Counted from the first letter of the stretch, positions 34,834 to 43,520 are shown. The stretch is DNA of 50,521 bases from CAWHPS01 sp963831235 (GCA_963831235.1 CAWHPS010000011.1:1-50521), one strand, 5' to 3'. The notes: a model not told the origin generated them from the sequence alone. Program-made: numbers and translations.

Positions 34834-35450
34834 TACCAGGCCCCTTTGCAAAAAATAACCGAGGGTATGGTTTTTATTATGATGGACATATCACGTATAA
34901 TAGAAGGGTTCTCGATATAATCTATGTCAAGCCGCATCATATGCATGAAGTCAAGATTGCTGCGTCCTGAAACCTGCCAGGGCCCGGTCATTCCGGCTTT
35001 TGCAAGCAGTCTTCTCTTCTGCCATGGCTCATATTCCCTGACTTCATGCTTCAGAGGAGGACGTGGTCCAACCAGACTCATATCACCCTTAAGCACATTA
35101 AAAAACTGCGGTAATTCATCCATACTGAACTTTCGAAGTATCCGGCCCACGCTTGTAATCCTTGGATCAAGGCGGCTTTTGAAAAGGGGTCCGCCCATTT
35201 CATTTATATTGTCCCTTTCCTCTTTGGTCAGGTCATGTCCCACGGTCATGGTACGGAACTTGTAAAAAAGAAACGACCGTTCACCGAGGGTCAACCGCTC
35301 CTGGTGAAAAAAAACAGGCCCTTTGGAATTGAGCTTTATTGCTATTGCCACGGGAATAAAGACAAGTGCCAGAATTAAAAGGCCGGTTATTGCACCCACA
35401 AGATCTAATATCCGCTTAATAAGCAAATATGAAGCAGAAAATTGTCGCAT
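34833..35450 (-). CDS. Undecaprenyl-phosphate sugar phosphotransferase
   Basis: 205 residues, matching the catalytic core of the bacterial sugar transferase family (PglC/WbaP C-terminal domain). One N-terminal membrane helix (DLVGAITGLLILALVFIPVA) is followed by GPVFFHQERLTLGERSFLFY, YKFRTM, LRKFSMDELPQFFNVLKGD with the catalytic Asp-Glu, and LVGPRPPL. It starts polymer synthesis by placing the first sugar-phosphate on undecaprenyl phosphate. It lacks the long N-terminal membrane domain of WbaP, so it is PglC-like. Its ATG overlaps the Wzc stop (TAATG). Confidence 0.95.
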   Translation of the reverse strand: MRQFSASYLLIKRILDLVGAITGLLILALVFIPVAIAIKLNSKGPVFFHQERLTLGERSFLFYKFRTMTVGHDLTKEERDNINEMGGPLFKSRLDPRITSVGRILRKFSMDELPQFFNVLKGDMSLVGPRPPLKHEVREYEPWQKRRLLAKAGMTGPWQVSGRSNLDFMHMMRLDIDYIENPSIIRDMSIIIKTIPSVIFCKGAW

Positions 35451-37606
35451 TAATCTTTTTGAGACCGGTAATAATGATAGTAGTATTTGTAATAACCGTA
35501 TGATGCATAACGATGAGACAGGTTTATGTCGTTCAAGACAAATCCTATCACATGCGAATTGATGTTCTGTAGAGTTGTGATGGACCTTTCAAGAGCCCCC
35601 TTGTCTGTGGAATAAGATTTGACGATCATAAGAACTCCATCCACTTTGGTTGACAAAAGAGAAGCATCCGTTACAGCCATTACCGGTGGTGTGTCAAATA
35701 CGATAAGGTCATAAAGCCCCTTGAACATTTCAATGATTTTCTCGATCTTTTTACTGGCCAGAAGCTCCGAAGGGTTGGGAGTAAAACGGCCCGCTGTAAT
35801 GATGTTTAAATTTTCAATGTCGGTCTTTTTTATCACACTATCCGGGTCTTTACCTATGAAAAGGTCTGTCAGGCCGTTTTCCCTTGAGAGCTGGAAGAGA
35901 TGATGCACTACGGGCCGTCTTAGATCCGAATCAACAAGCAATACCCTTTTTCCCATCTGTGCACATGCAAGGCACAGATTACTTGCGGTAAGGGATTTGC
36001 CTTCATGCGGCCCGGAACTGGTGAGTATCAAAGTACGCACCGGTTTATCCGGACTCGCAAAGAAAAGATTGGTACGAAGAGATCTATATGATTCGGCGAT
36101 AACGGATTCGTCGCTGTAAAAATCAATGAGCTCTTTAGGATAGATGGTCGTTACTTCCTTTGTCGATGAGCTGCTGCTTTTGCGCTTGATCTGAAGTTCC
36201 TTCTTTTTTGCAATATCGATGTGTGGCACGGTCCCGATTACTGGTATGTGATAGCCCTGTTCAAGATCCTCTGTGGATTTAATTGTCGTATCCAAAAGCT
36301 CCCTTATAAATACCAAACCAAGGCTTAACAATATTGAAACCACAATTCCCGCTATATAATATGCAGCCTCTTTTTTGGCAAGCGGTGCATCAGGATAATA
36401 CACCTGGTCTATTACAGCAAGGCCGCCTGTTTCAGCGGCCCTGCGGATCTTTGCAACTTCAACCTTTTCGAGCAGTACATTATAAGTGTCCTCATAAACC
36501 TTTCGTGTACGCTCGAGCCTGGCCAATTCAAGGGTCTGGGAAAGTTCGTCCGGATGCTTCTTTTTATATTGATCAATCTTGCTTTCATATACATTAATTT
36601 TATTATTGATTATTTCAAGTTCCATCTCGTCTTCAACCACCACTTTGCGCATTTTCTGCCACTGGTTCAAAATCTTGGGATCAACGGACTGTTCTTTTGC
36701 CTGTGAGCCGAAACGAAGAATGTCGCGCTCCAGCCGTTCAATGTCCTGATTTAGCTGTGAATTTATTGACAGGGAAAGCCCCAGTGATTCAAGACGCTGT
36801 TTTTCCTTTTCCTTGGTTTTCAGTTCCTGCTGGGTCTTGTAATACATTTCAGCATTCTTGGGATCAACATTCGGGGGCTCTATCTTTTTTTCGAGCATCC
36901 TAAGGAGTCTTTTGTCCGCCTCATACAAGGCGTCTTTGTTTGCCTCTTCGCTCTTTAGTTCGTAGAACTTGTCCTGAAGGAGCTTGAGTTCTGCAGTGGC
37001 GCCCATTCCTGAATTCCCCATCATTTCACTGAATTTCCGGAATTCATGCTCAGCATTCTCAAGCTTTTCGCGGATAAGATTAAGCTGGTTTTCAGTCTCA
37101 TGCACTGTGTTTTCGGTTTCGGTTGCAACCACCTGGCGGCACATTCTTCTGAATACATTTGTAGCAGCGTTTGCAAGATCATAAGCCATCTTGGCTGATT
37201 TGGCGCGGGCCGTAAGGTCCACAAACGATTCGTATTCGGTGGTACTGATGGAGATGGAGCCTGATATGAAGGCCCTCATGACATCAGATGTGGTATCTTT
37301 TGTAAAGTCCCTGAAAGCAGGTATGCCGATTGTGTCAAGTATGGCCTGTAGGAATGAGCGGCTCCTGAAAATTCCCTGGTAAAAATTGAAAGACCTGGTT
37401 GGCTGGAGCACGGATGGCATGTATTCTCCGGCATTCTTCAAGTCTTCAATTACAAGCTGCGACTTTGCAAGATAGGTATCCGGCTGGGTCTTTACATAAA
37501 ACACAAGCGGAACCATTATGGAAACGAAAATAAGAAGTATTGTATACTTGCGGTGGAGGACTATACTGTAATAATCCTTGATGTTTATGCTTTTGGTTCG
37601 TTCCAT
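35450..37606 (-). CDS. wzc: Wzc-like polysaccharide co-polymerase and tyrosine autokinase
   Basis: 718 residues. The N-terminal Wzz domain starts with SINIKDYYSIVLHRKYTILL (first membrane helix). A long periplasmic coiled coil occupies about 170-400, then the second helix (AAYYIAGIVVSILLSLGLVF). The cytoplasmic BY-kinase domain has Walker A SSGPHEGKS (about 530-538), Walker A' VLLVDSDLRRP and Walker B LIVFDTPP. The end is a tyrosine cluster, YASYGYYKYYYHYYRS with nine Tyr, the site of trans-autophosphorylation. It controls chain length and export together with the Wza-like protein encoded 14 bases upstream. No cognate phosphatase (Wzb) is seen. Confidence 0.95.
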   Translation of the reverse strand: MERTKSINIKDYYSIVLHRKYTILLIFVSIMVPLVFYVKTQPDTYLAKSQLVIEDLKNAGEYMPSVLQPTRSFNFYQGIFRSRSFLQAILDTIGIPAFRDFTKDTTSDVMRAFISGSISISTTEYESFVDLTARAKSAKMAYDLANAATNVFRRMCRQVVATETENTVHETENQLNLIREKLENAEHEFRKFSEMMGNSGMGATAELKLLQDKFYELKSEEANKDALYEADKRLLRMLEKKIEPPNVDPKNAEMYYKTQQELKTKEKEKQRLESLGLSLSINSQLNQDIERLERDILRFGSQAKEQSVDPKILNQWQKMRKVVVEDEMELEIINNKINVYESKIDQYKKKHPDELSQTLELARLERTRKVYEDTYNVLLEKVEVAKIRRAAETGGLAVIDQVYYPDAPLAKKEAAYYIAGIVVSILLSLGLVFIRELLDTTIKSTEDLEQGYHIPVIGTVPHIDIAKKKELQIKRKSSSSSTKEVTTIYPKELIDFYSDESVIAESYRSLRTNLFFASPDKPVRTLILTSSGPHEGKSLTASNLCLACAQMGKRVLLVDSDLRRPVVHHLFQLSRENGLTDLFIGKDPDSVIKKTDIENLNIITAGRFTPNPSELLASKKIEKIIEMFKGLYDLIVFDTPPVMAVTDASLLSTKVDGVLMIVKSYSTDKGALERSITTLQNINSHVIGFVLNDINLSHRYASYGYYKYYYHYYRSQKD

Positions 37607-37620
37607 AAATATAGTTTTGT

Positions 37621-38514
37621 CTAATTAAGACCTTTGAATATCAAGTAAACAGACACAAGTGCCACCGCATCCCGCAGATACTCCATGAAAATAGACCATG
37701 TAATGGTCTTTTTATAAACTATAATCATATCCCCTTCCCTGGCCTTGGGAATTCTGTCCATGCTGCCCAAATCCTCCCAAACCTCCCTTAAATCCACGAC
37801 CGTGTCGAGTCGTTTGCCGTCAATGGTTGTGATGTGCCGGACCTTGGTCAGGTCTGCATTGTCAAGCTGGCCGCCCGCGACCTGTATCATGTCGAAAATA
37901 TTCGCATTCGGTGCTGCGGTGTAAAACCCGGGGTTGCGTACGGAACCGAGGATTTTTATTGTCTTGCTTGATTTTTCCTTTAGGACTATGTAAGTATCCC
38001 CGTTCTCAACAGAAGGAAGGATTGATGGGTCACCTGTGGAAAAAAACTTTTCCATGTCAACCGTTATCGCATCATCATATTTCTTGTCTTTTCGAATTAG
38101 CTTTATGTTTCCAAGGTCCGCATAATCGTTATACGATTCGGCAAGCAGGAGGACCTCCTGCAAGGATGCGCCTTTGTTGACAAGTACCATGCCGGGCTTT
38201 TTAACCTGACCTAAAACATCGATTTTAAGCTTGTATTCTGAAAGAAGGTTTACAACAACCATATTGCTGGGTTCGATCTTGGCCACAGCAAGCGCAAGAA
38301 TGTCCATGACCTCACGTACGGAAAGCCCGGTCAAAGGCCTGTCAAGAAGCAGGGGGTAGTCAACCGTCCCGTTTTCATTTACTTCGACTTTTTTTGACAA
38401 TGCTTCATTGCCCGCAACATTTATTTCAAGAACATCACCGGCTTTTATTGTGCGACCGGAAACCATAAATACAAATGACAATACCAGAATTACAGATAAT
38501 AAAGTGGATTTCAT
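37621..38514 (-). CDS. Wza-like polysaccharide export protein (Poly_export and SLBB domains)
   Basis: 297 residues with AGGAGG before the ATG. A signal peptide (KSTLLSVILVLSFVFMVSG) has no lipobox Cys, unlike Wza. Then come the Poly_export domain (IKAGDVLEINVAGNEALSKK, GTVDYPLL) and two SLBB repeats (KIDVLGQVKKPGMVLVNKGA and IKILGSVRNPGFYTAAPNAN). The C-terminus has a hydrophobic segment (WSIFMEYLRDAVALVSVYLI) that could form the outer-membrane helix. It forms the export channel working with Wzc. Confidence 0.92.
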   Translation of the reverse strand: MKSTLLSVILVLSFVFMVSGRTIKAGDVLEINVAGNEALSKKVEVNENGTVDYPLLLDRPLTGLSVREVMDILALAVAKIEPSNMVVVNLLSEYKLKIDVLGQVKKPGMVLVNKGASLQEVLLLAESYNDYADLGNIKLIRKDKKYDDAITVDMEKFFSTGDPSILPSVENGDTYIVLKEKSSKTIKILGSVRNPGFYTAAPNANIFDMIQVAGGQLDNADLTKVRHITTIDGKRLDTVVDLREVWEDLGSMDRIPKAREGDMIIVYKKTITWSIFMEYLRDAVALVSVYLIFKGLN

Positions 38515-38526
38515 TGCAACCTCCTG

Positions 38527-39570
38527 CTAATTATGCTGGAATACGAATGGAAAGTTCACAGTAAGGTTTCCTTCACTGTCCGCAATGGCAGGGAAGACCC
38601 AGTTGCCCACAACGCGCACAATCTTCTGCTTAAGGCCTTCGTTATCTATTGTTGATTCAACGACCTCAACATCGGTTACACGACCGTCTGGAAGGATGGT
38701 GAACCTTACTGTAACCTTGCCGTTAAGGGCAGGATCCGCCTTCAGGAGGCGGTTATATTCAGCCTCAATACTGCGCATGTTCTTTTTTACAAAAGCCATG
38801 ACTGCTTCGTCGTTGCGGTTTGTGCTTTGCGGGGCTGTGCCGATGGTCTTGGGTTTGCTTACCTGAATGTCACCGAGTTTGTCGAGGGTCTTTTCAGTCC
38901 GGCCAAAACCCTGGACCATGTCAGCAATGGAAATCTTCTGTTCTGTTTCAACAACACGTCTTGTAGTAAGTTTGACCGACAAATCAGCTTCGGAACCGGC
39001 ACGGGTCACGCCCGTGACACCCTTAAGCGCAGCATCAAGGTCAACAGCCTTCGTGCTCTGTCCTCCAAGCACATCCACTGCTCCTCGTCCGCGATAACGG
39101 GATGGCCCCTGCCCTGTAAGGAGGGCCAGCATGCCGGTTGAACGGAGCTCTTTCTCAATTCGAGTGGCTTTTCGTGCAACATTGGCCTGGGCCGCCCTTC
39201 GTTCCTTGCTGACCGGACCAGTTGCGTTCCCGCGAGATGGGCCTGAAGCCTCAGAGACCGCACTCTTTTCAGAAGCCACCTGCGTTTGGGCGGTATTTTG
39301 TATCTTGGTCTTCTTGATTGGCTCAGGAACCTTGGGTTTATTCATGATAAGACGGGCGATTCGCTGCGGCATTTCCTCGATTGTCTTTGGTTTTATCTTG
39401 GTGGTGTCAACCCTTTTCACTGAAACCACAAGAATGAAATGGAGTGCAAGCGACACGAGTATGAAAACAAAGAAATAACGGTCATAATCGTAAAGAGGCA
39501 TTCGCGTATATGGTTCGATGCGATCCGGGGACATTACAGGCACATTTGGCCGTTCTGTGTTCTGTTCCAT
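38527..39570 (-). CDS. AgmX/PglI C-terminal domain (TonB-like) protein
   Basis: 347 residues. A cytoplasmic N-terminus of ~30 residues is followed by one membrane helix (FFVFILVSLALHFILVVSV), as in TonB. The periplasmic part is basic with a long low-complexity segment (KVPEPIKKTKIQNTAQTQ). The C-terminal ~90 residues form the AgmX/PglI or TonB-like domain (VMAFVKKNMRSIEAEYNRLL, GKVTVRFTILPDGRVTDVEV, VGNWVFPAI). Myxococcus AgmX is a gliding-motility protein. Its position right after two TolR-like genes implies energy input from the TolQ/R motor; the start follows ExbD2 by 8 bases. Confidence 0.85.
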   Translation of the reverse strand: MEQNTERPNVPVMSPDRIEPYTRMPLYDYDRYFFVFILVSLALHFILVVSVKRVDTTKIKPKTIEEMPQRIARLIMNKPKVPEPIKKTKIQNTAQTQVASEKSAVSEASGPSRGNATGPVSKERRAAQANVARKATRIEKELRSTGMLALLTGQGPSRYRGRGAVDVLGGQSTKAVDLDAALKGVTGVTRAGSEADLSVKLTTRRVVETEQKISIADMVQGFGRTEKTLDKLGDIQVSKPKTIGTAPQSTNRNDEAVMAFVKKNMRSIEAEYNRLLKADPALNGKVTVRFTILPDGRVTDVEVVESTIDNEGLKQKIVRVVGNWVFPAIADSEGNLTVNFPFVFQHN

Positions 39571-39578
39571 TTCGTTTT

Positions 39579-40094
39579 TTAAGATTCCTTTTTAAGAACC
39601 AGGAGGGTAAAATTGCTGAACCCGGACTGTCCGCATGTATACATTATGCGTTGAAGGGTCTTGAACTGGATTTTCCTGTCAGCTTCTATTAATACGTCTC
39701 CCTTGAAAGTCACGTTTGTGGAGTTTTTCTGGATATGCTCGGTGCCCTTTCTCCGATCGTCAAGCAGCTGTGTTAACTCCGGCACTATGATATCATCACC
39801 TTTCATCATTTGATCAAGTGTAAGTATGGGTTGGCCTTCGACAAGCAGATGGTCCTTTGTGACAGATAAGCGAAATGCCAATTCCGCTTTCTTGCTCGCC
39901 GTGGATGCGGGAAGCATCAGTCCATCACTTGGGGTTACTATATCACCCTCTGCTGAAAAGCTTTTAAGAAGGAAGACCACAAGGACCGTCATCATGTCAA
40001 CAAGTGAGGTTATCTGCATCTTTACTACCTTAACGCCCTTGTCCCTGTTTTTTTTAACCTTTTTGCGTGTGGTTTTGGAGGCTGGAAAGCTCAT
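39579..40094 (-). CDS. ExbD/TolR-like protein 2 (with the conserved Asp)
   Basis: 171 residues. A very basic N-terminus (TTRKKVKKNRDKGVKVVK) precedes a single membrane helix (QITSLVDMMTVLVVFLLKSF) in which Asp33 is the proton-carrying residue of the ExbD/TolR family. A periplasmic domain follows (FKGDVLIEADRKIQFKTLQR). It forms a proton-driven stator with the TolQ homologue. Its start overlaps the STAS stop by one base. Confidence 0.9.
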   Translation of the reverse strand: MSFPASKTTRKKVKKNRDKGVKVVKMQITSLVDMMTVLVVFLLKSFSAEGDIVTPSDGLMLPASTASKKAELAFRLSVTKDHLLVEGQPILTLDQMMKGDDIIVPELTQLLDDRRKGTEHIQKNSTNVTFKGDVLIEADRKIQFKTLQRIMYTCGQSGFSNFTLLVLKKES

Positions 40095-40414
40095 TATGCA
40101 GCCTCCGCGGTTTCGACCATTTTGAAAAGAGAGGTGAATCTTGAATTTTCAAGAAGACCCTTTACATAACCCCTGGCATTGAGAATTATCATCTCCACCT
40201 CACTTGCCGGAAATTCACGTCTTAAATGTATAAGCACACCCAATGTTGAGCTGTCTATCATCAGAGTCTTGCCCATATCAAAAGTGATAATACGGATGTC
40301 GCTTGAAAGCAGTGATTTAATTTCCTTACCGAGAATAATGGCTGACTCCTGAAGGCTTTTTTCAGGCAAATAGATTATTGCGCTGCTGTTTTTCCTGTCA
40401 ACTTTGATTTTCAT
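40094..40414 (-). CDS. STAS-domain protein (anti-sigma factor antagonist-like)
   Basis: 106 residues, a single STAS domain: strand-rich start, RIITFDMGKTLMIDSSTLGV with the phosphorylatable Ser55 of the D-S-S motif, then EVEMIILNARGYVKGLLENS. SpoIIAA-like proteins act as phosphorylation switches with a kinase. No kinase or sigma factor is present here. It is translationally coupled on both sides (ATGA with ExbD1, one-base overlap with ExbD2), so it is probably a regulatory or structural part of the Tol-like machine. Confidence 0.88.
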   Translation of the reverse strand: MKIKVDRKNSSAIIYLPEKSLQESAIILGKEIKSLLSSDIRIITFDMGKTLMIDSSTLGVLIHLRREFPASEVEMIILNARGYVKGLLENSRFTSLFKMVETAEAA

Positions 40415-40902
40415 TGAATACCCCCGGAAAGCCCAATGTTCGGGAACTGAGCATCACGGCATACATCCATAACATTGACAATATCCTCATAATAAACATC
40501 CTGCTCGATTATGAGAACCACATCTTCCTGATTGGGATACTGCATTTTGATCGCTCTTACAATCTTGTTTAAGGCTTCAAGATCATATTTGTTGTCTTTC
40601 TTGGGAATTGTTGGCATTACCTGTCCGGTGCCTGTTATTGTAAAACCTTTGTCAGTAATGGCTATTGATATGTCAAGTTTTCCAGCTTCCTCCTTTGGTT
40701 CTTCGCCTGCAGGTGCCTCGCCTTCGGCCATTGCAGGAGGCAAAGAAAAGTTTATGGCCGCAATCTGGGTAAAAACCGCCATGGAAATAAGGAACGGAAT
40801 AAGAATGACCATCATGTTCATGAGAGGAGTGACATCAATGTCTTCCGTCTCAATGAGACTGCTTAAGGCCTTGTCCCTACGCTTACTCGGCTGAAATGCC
40901 AT
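40411..40902 (-). CDS. ExbD/TolR-like protein 1 (Asn at the conserved Asp position)
   Basis: 163 residues. The membrane helix region reads DVTPLMNMMVILIPFLISMA; family members have V-T-P-x-x-D, where the Asp (ExbD Asp25, TolR Asp23) carries protons. Here the position is Asn29. A proline- and glutamate-rich linker (EGEAPAGEEPKEEAG) and an ExbD periplasmic domain (QEDVVLIIEQDVYYEDIVNV) follow. Coupled by ATGA to the STAS gene; 8 bases after the TolQ-like gene. The change suggests a non-conducting partner within a hetero-dimer. Confidence 0.9.
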   Translation of the reverse strand: MAFQPSKRRDKALSSLIETEDIDVTPLMNMMVILIPFLISMAVFTQIAAINFSLPPAMAEGEAPAGEEPKEEAGKLDISIAITDKGFTITGTGQVMPTIPKKDNKYDLEALNKIVRAIKMQYPNQEDVVLIIEQDVYYEDIVNVMDVCRDAQFPNIGLSGGIQ

Positions 40903-40910
40903 TGGTTTTG

Positions 40911-41546
40911 TTACCTGTTTGTCCGTTGTATGAAAAGAAAATTGAGCAGCCTCACCGAACTTTCATCAATTTCCTCGATAATCTGGCCGGCCTTTGCCTG
41001 CAGTACTGAATGCGCGACCATGCATGGAATACCGACCATAAGTCCAAAGGCCGTACAGTTCATGGACTCGGCAATGCCCTTTGAAAGCAGTACGGATTTC
41101 TGGGAGGGATCAGCCGCGGCAAGGGCATCGAATGCCTGAATCAGACCTGCTATGGTTCCAAGCAGTCCCAAAAGTGTGGACACATTTGATAAAAGCGCAA
41201 GGTAATGCGTGCGCTTATGCACACGTGGCAGTTCGCGCAAAGCGGTTTCGTCAACAGCATTCTGGATTTCCTCGTTGGAAAGTCCCTGCTCGTAGTGCCA
41301 GATTGCGGATTCGAGGATAACCGCAAGAGGGGCCTTTGATTTAAGGCACAATTTCCTCGCTTCATCAACCTTGTCTGTTCGAACAAGGCGCGTCAAGGTT
41401 GCCAGAAGATTTTTCGCATTGATGCGGCAGCGTATCTGAAGATAATACATGCGTTCGATTACAACCGCCAGGCCGAATGCGGATACCGCGAGGATCACAT
41501 ACATGAAACTTCCGCCTGATTGGAAAAATTTTGCTATGCCTTCCAT
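40911..41546 (-). CDS. MotA/TolQ/ExbB proton channel family protein
   Basis: 211 residues, AGGAG before the ATG. Three membrane segments: FMYVILAVSAFGLAVVIERM (about 14-33), a second around 112-135 within LALLSNVSTLLGLLGTIAGL, and a third around 155-178 (NCTAFGLMVGIPCMVAHSVL). LLGLLGTIAGLIQAF is the ExbB/TolQ signature. It is the first gene of the long minus-strand operon and forms the stator pentamer around the ExbD helices. The 281 bases upstream are shared with the divergent fatty-acid operon and should contain both promoters. Confidence 0.93.
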   Translation of the reverse strand: MEGIAKFFQSGGSFMYVILAVSAFGLAVVIERMYYLQIRCRINAKNLLATLTRLVRTDKVDEARKLCLKSKAPLAVILESAIWHYEQGLSNEEIQNAVDETALRELPRVHKRTHYLALLSNVSTLLGLLGTIAGLIQAFDALAAADPSQKSVLLSKGIAESMNCTAFGLMVGIPCMVAHSVLQAKAGQIIEEIDESSVRLLNFLFIQRTNR

Positions 41547-41605
41547 TGCTCCTGCTCCTTTATTAATGTCTTACCTGTAGAATTGTTGTCAACACCGAAA
41601 CATTT

Positions 41606-41634
41606 TCTTTGTATTTGTTAGGGACTGGTATAAT
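41606..41634 (+). promoter_or_regulatory. Candidate promoter of the fatty-acid operon
   Basis: A perfect -10 TATAAT at 41629-41634 sits in the divergent region; the -35 at 17 bases (TCTTTG) is poor. Transcription would give a leader of about 190 bases before the yceD start. No FapR- or FabR-like palindrome could be recognised. Confidence 0.35.
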
Positions 41635-41827
41635 ATACTCAGGATATTGATTTTATGTCAAATGAAAACAACGATTTCGGTGCACCATCATGATATTGTT
41701 CGTTTCAACTGGAAAAGAAATACATCATTCCTGTTGATAAAAATCATTCATTTAAAATTTGTTTTATGAATTTTCCCACATTCCTGTTGACTTGAACTTG
41801 CTGGTTTCTTATTTTTCATAACTTATT

Positions 41828-42328
41828 TTGAAACTGAATCTGGAAAAACTGGAGTCAGGGTCTGAAAAATTTGTCCTGCCGGTTAAAAAAGATGAAATTG
41901 ATCCGGCCATAGCCCGCCTCGAAGCGGACGGGACCCTGAAACTCACAATATATAATGAAGATACCGCAGAATATGTCTGCGAGGCGGAACTTAATGCATC
42001 CATTATGTTGGAATGCTCTCGTTGTTTGAAGGAAATATCGTATCCCATTGAAACCTCGTTTTCCATTGTACTAAAGCCCGTGGGGGAAGAAGAAGACGAG
42101 GATGATGAAAACACGGTTTATTATGATCCGCAGGAAAACGAAGCGGATTTATCAGGTATAGTGGTTGATATTATTGGTGTTAACATTCCAATGCGGCCGA
42201 TTTGCGAAGACGACTGCAAAGGTTTGTGCGAAAAGTGCGGGACGAATCTTAACCTTGCGGCTTGCAACTGTAAGACGGAAAAAACAGATCCGGCCTGGGA
42301 AGTTTTAAGAAAATTAAAAGGAGAATAA
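41828..42328 (+). CDS. yceD: YceD/DUF177 family protein
   Basis: 166 residues from TTG at 41828; no better start or clear ribosome site was found. DUF177 features: ECSRCLKEISYPIETSF with the first Cys pair, the acidic EEEDEDDEN loop, DIIGVNIPMRPICEDDCKGL and CEKCGTNLN with the second Cys set. The family is linked to 23S rRNA processing or ribosome assembly and lies before rpmF in very many bacteria. The rpmF gene follows by 1 base. Confidence 0.92.
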   Translation: MKLNLEKLESGSEKFVLPVKKDEIDPAIARLEADGTLKLTIYNEDTAEYVCEAELNASIMLECSRCLKEISYPIETSFSIVLKPVGEEEDEDDENTVYYDPQENEADLSGIVVDIIGVNIPMRPICEDDCKGLCEKCGTNLNLAACNCKTEKTDPAWEVLRKLKGE

Positions 42329-42329
42329 A

Positions 42330-42515
42330 ATGGCAGTACCCAAGCGAAAACAAAGCCGATCACGCCGCGACAGCAGGCGGGCCCAGGCTTTCAAACTCAA
42401 GAACAAAACCGTCGCAAAATGCGGCCATTGCAGCCAACCCATTGTTCCGCACCGTATTTGCCCACACTGCGGTTATTACGGCGGGGTGGAAGTGATTAAA
42501 ACGGACGAGGAGTAG
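42330..42515 (+). CDS. rpmF: 50S ribosomal protein L32
   Basis: 61 residues: AVPKRKQSRSRRDSRRA start, then four cysteines in C-x2-C ... C-x2-C form (CGHCSQPIVPHRICPHCGYY), a zinc-binding L32. Ribosome site AAAGGAG about 9 bases upstream. Confidence 0.98.
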   Translation: MAVPKRKQSRSRRDSRRAQAFKLKNKTVAKCGHCSQPIVPHRICPHCGYYGGVEVIKTDEE

Positions 42516-42518
42516 TCC

Positions 42519-43490
42519 ATGCGCATAGCATTGGATGCCATGGGCGCGGATTCCGCACCTGTTCCCGAAATAGAAGGTGCAATCGCAGCCCTAAAAAATA
42601 ACCCGGAAATCGAAATCGTTCTGGTTGGTAAAAGTGATGTTATAGAAAAAGAGCTTGATAAACATAATGCAAAAGGACTACGTTTAAGCATTCATCATGC
42701 AAGTGAAGTAATTGAAATGGGCGACTCCCCCAGTAAAGCTCTTAAAATGAAGAGGGATTCATCCATTGTTCATTGCATAGAACTGCAGAAAGCGGGCAAA
42801 GTCCATGCCTCAGTATCAGCAGGAAATACCGGCGCCTTCATGGGTGCCGCGCTTTTCGGACTTGGTCGCATTGAAAATGTTTTACGTCCCGCTATAGCAA
42901 TAGCGGTACCCACCATGAACGGTTTCAGCCTTATGCTCGACATGGGAGCAAATTCAGACTGCCGTCCTCAGCATCTGTTCCAGTTCGCCCGTATGGGAGA
43001 AATAATGCTGGAACATATCTGGGAAAAGAAGAACCCTAGAATCGGCCTTTTATCAGTGGGCGAAGAAAGCAGCAAGGGAAACGAAGCTGTTGTTGCGGCA
43101 CACGCAATGCTACGCGAGAGCAACATGAATTTTATTGGAAATGTCGAAGGTAACGGCATACTGCTCGATAAAGCCGATATAATTGTCTGCGATGGCTTTG
43201 TGGGCAATGTGCTCTTGAAGTTTTACGAATCATTCCCAACCCTTCTTAAAACAACATTGGGCGATATGCTTCAAGGAGAAAGGGCACGCCTGTTTTTCGA
43301 AAAGTTCAATAAGGAAACTTATGGCGGCGCAGAACTTCTTGGGGTAAACGGCATTGTCATTATTTCGCATGGCAGTTCAACCGCGACCGCAATAAAAAAC
43401 GCTATAAATAGGGCGGAAAAAATGGCCTCAAAAAAGGTCAATGAAATAATAAAGAACAATATCTGCAAAGACCCGCAACTTTTCGAGTAA
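42519..43490 (+). CDS. plsX: Phosphate acyltransferase PlsX
   Basis: 323 residues. RIALDAMGADSAPVPEIEGA is the PlsX start; HASEVIEMGDSPSKALKMKR, SVSAGNTGAFMGAAL and CDGFVGNVLLKFYES are family hallmarks. It converts acyl-ACP to acyl-phosphate, the first step of the PlsX/PlsY route to phosphatidic acid, using glycerol-3-phosphate downstream. It starts 3 bases after rpmF. Confidence 0.97.
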   Translation: MRIALDAMGADSAPVPEIEGAIAALKNNPEIEIVLVGKSDVIEKELDKHNAKGLRLSIHHASEVIEMGDSPSKALKMKRDSSIVHCIELQKAGKVHASVSAGNTGAFMGAALFGLGRIENVLRPAIAIAVPTMNGFSLMLDMGANSDCRPQHLFQFARMGEIMLEHIWEKKNPRIGLLSVGEESSKGNEAVVAAHAMLRESNMNFIGNVEGNGILLDKADIIVCDGFVGNVLLKFYESFPTLLKTTLGDMLQGERARLFFEKFNKETYGGAELLGVNGIVIISHGSSTATAIKNAINRAEKMASKKVNEIIKNNICKDPQLFE

Positions 43491-43520
43491 GGACAGGGCA
43501 AAACAGGAAAAGATTCTAAC

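Noticed and set aside
41547..41827. Operator palindrome for a fatty-acid regulator
   Set aside because: No convincing inverted repeat could be found; only a -10 box stood out.
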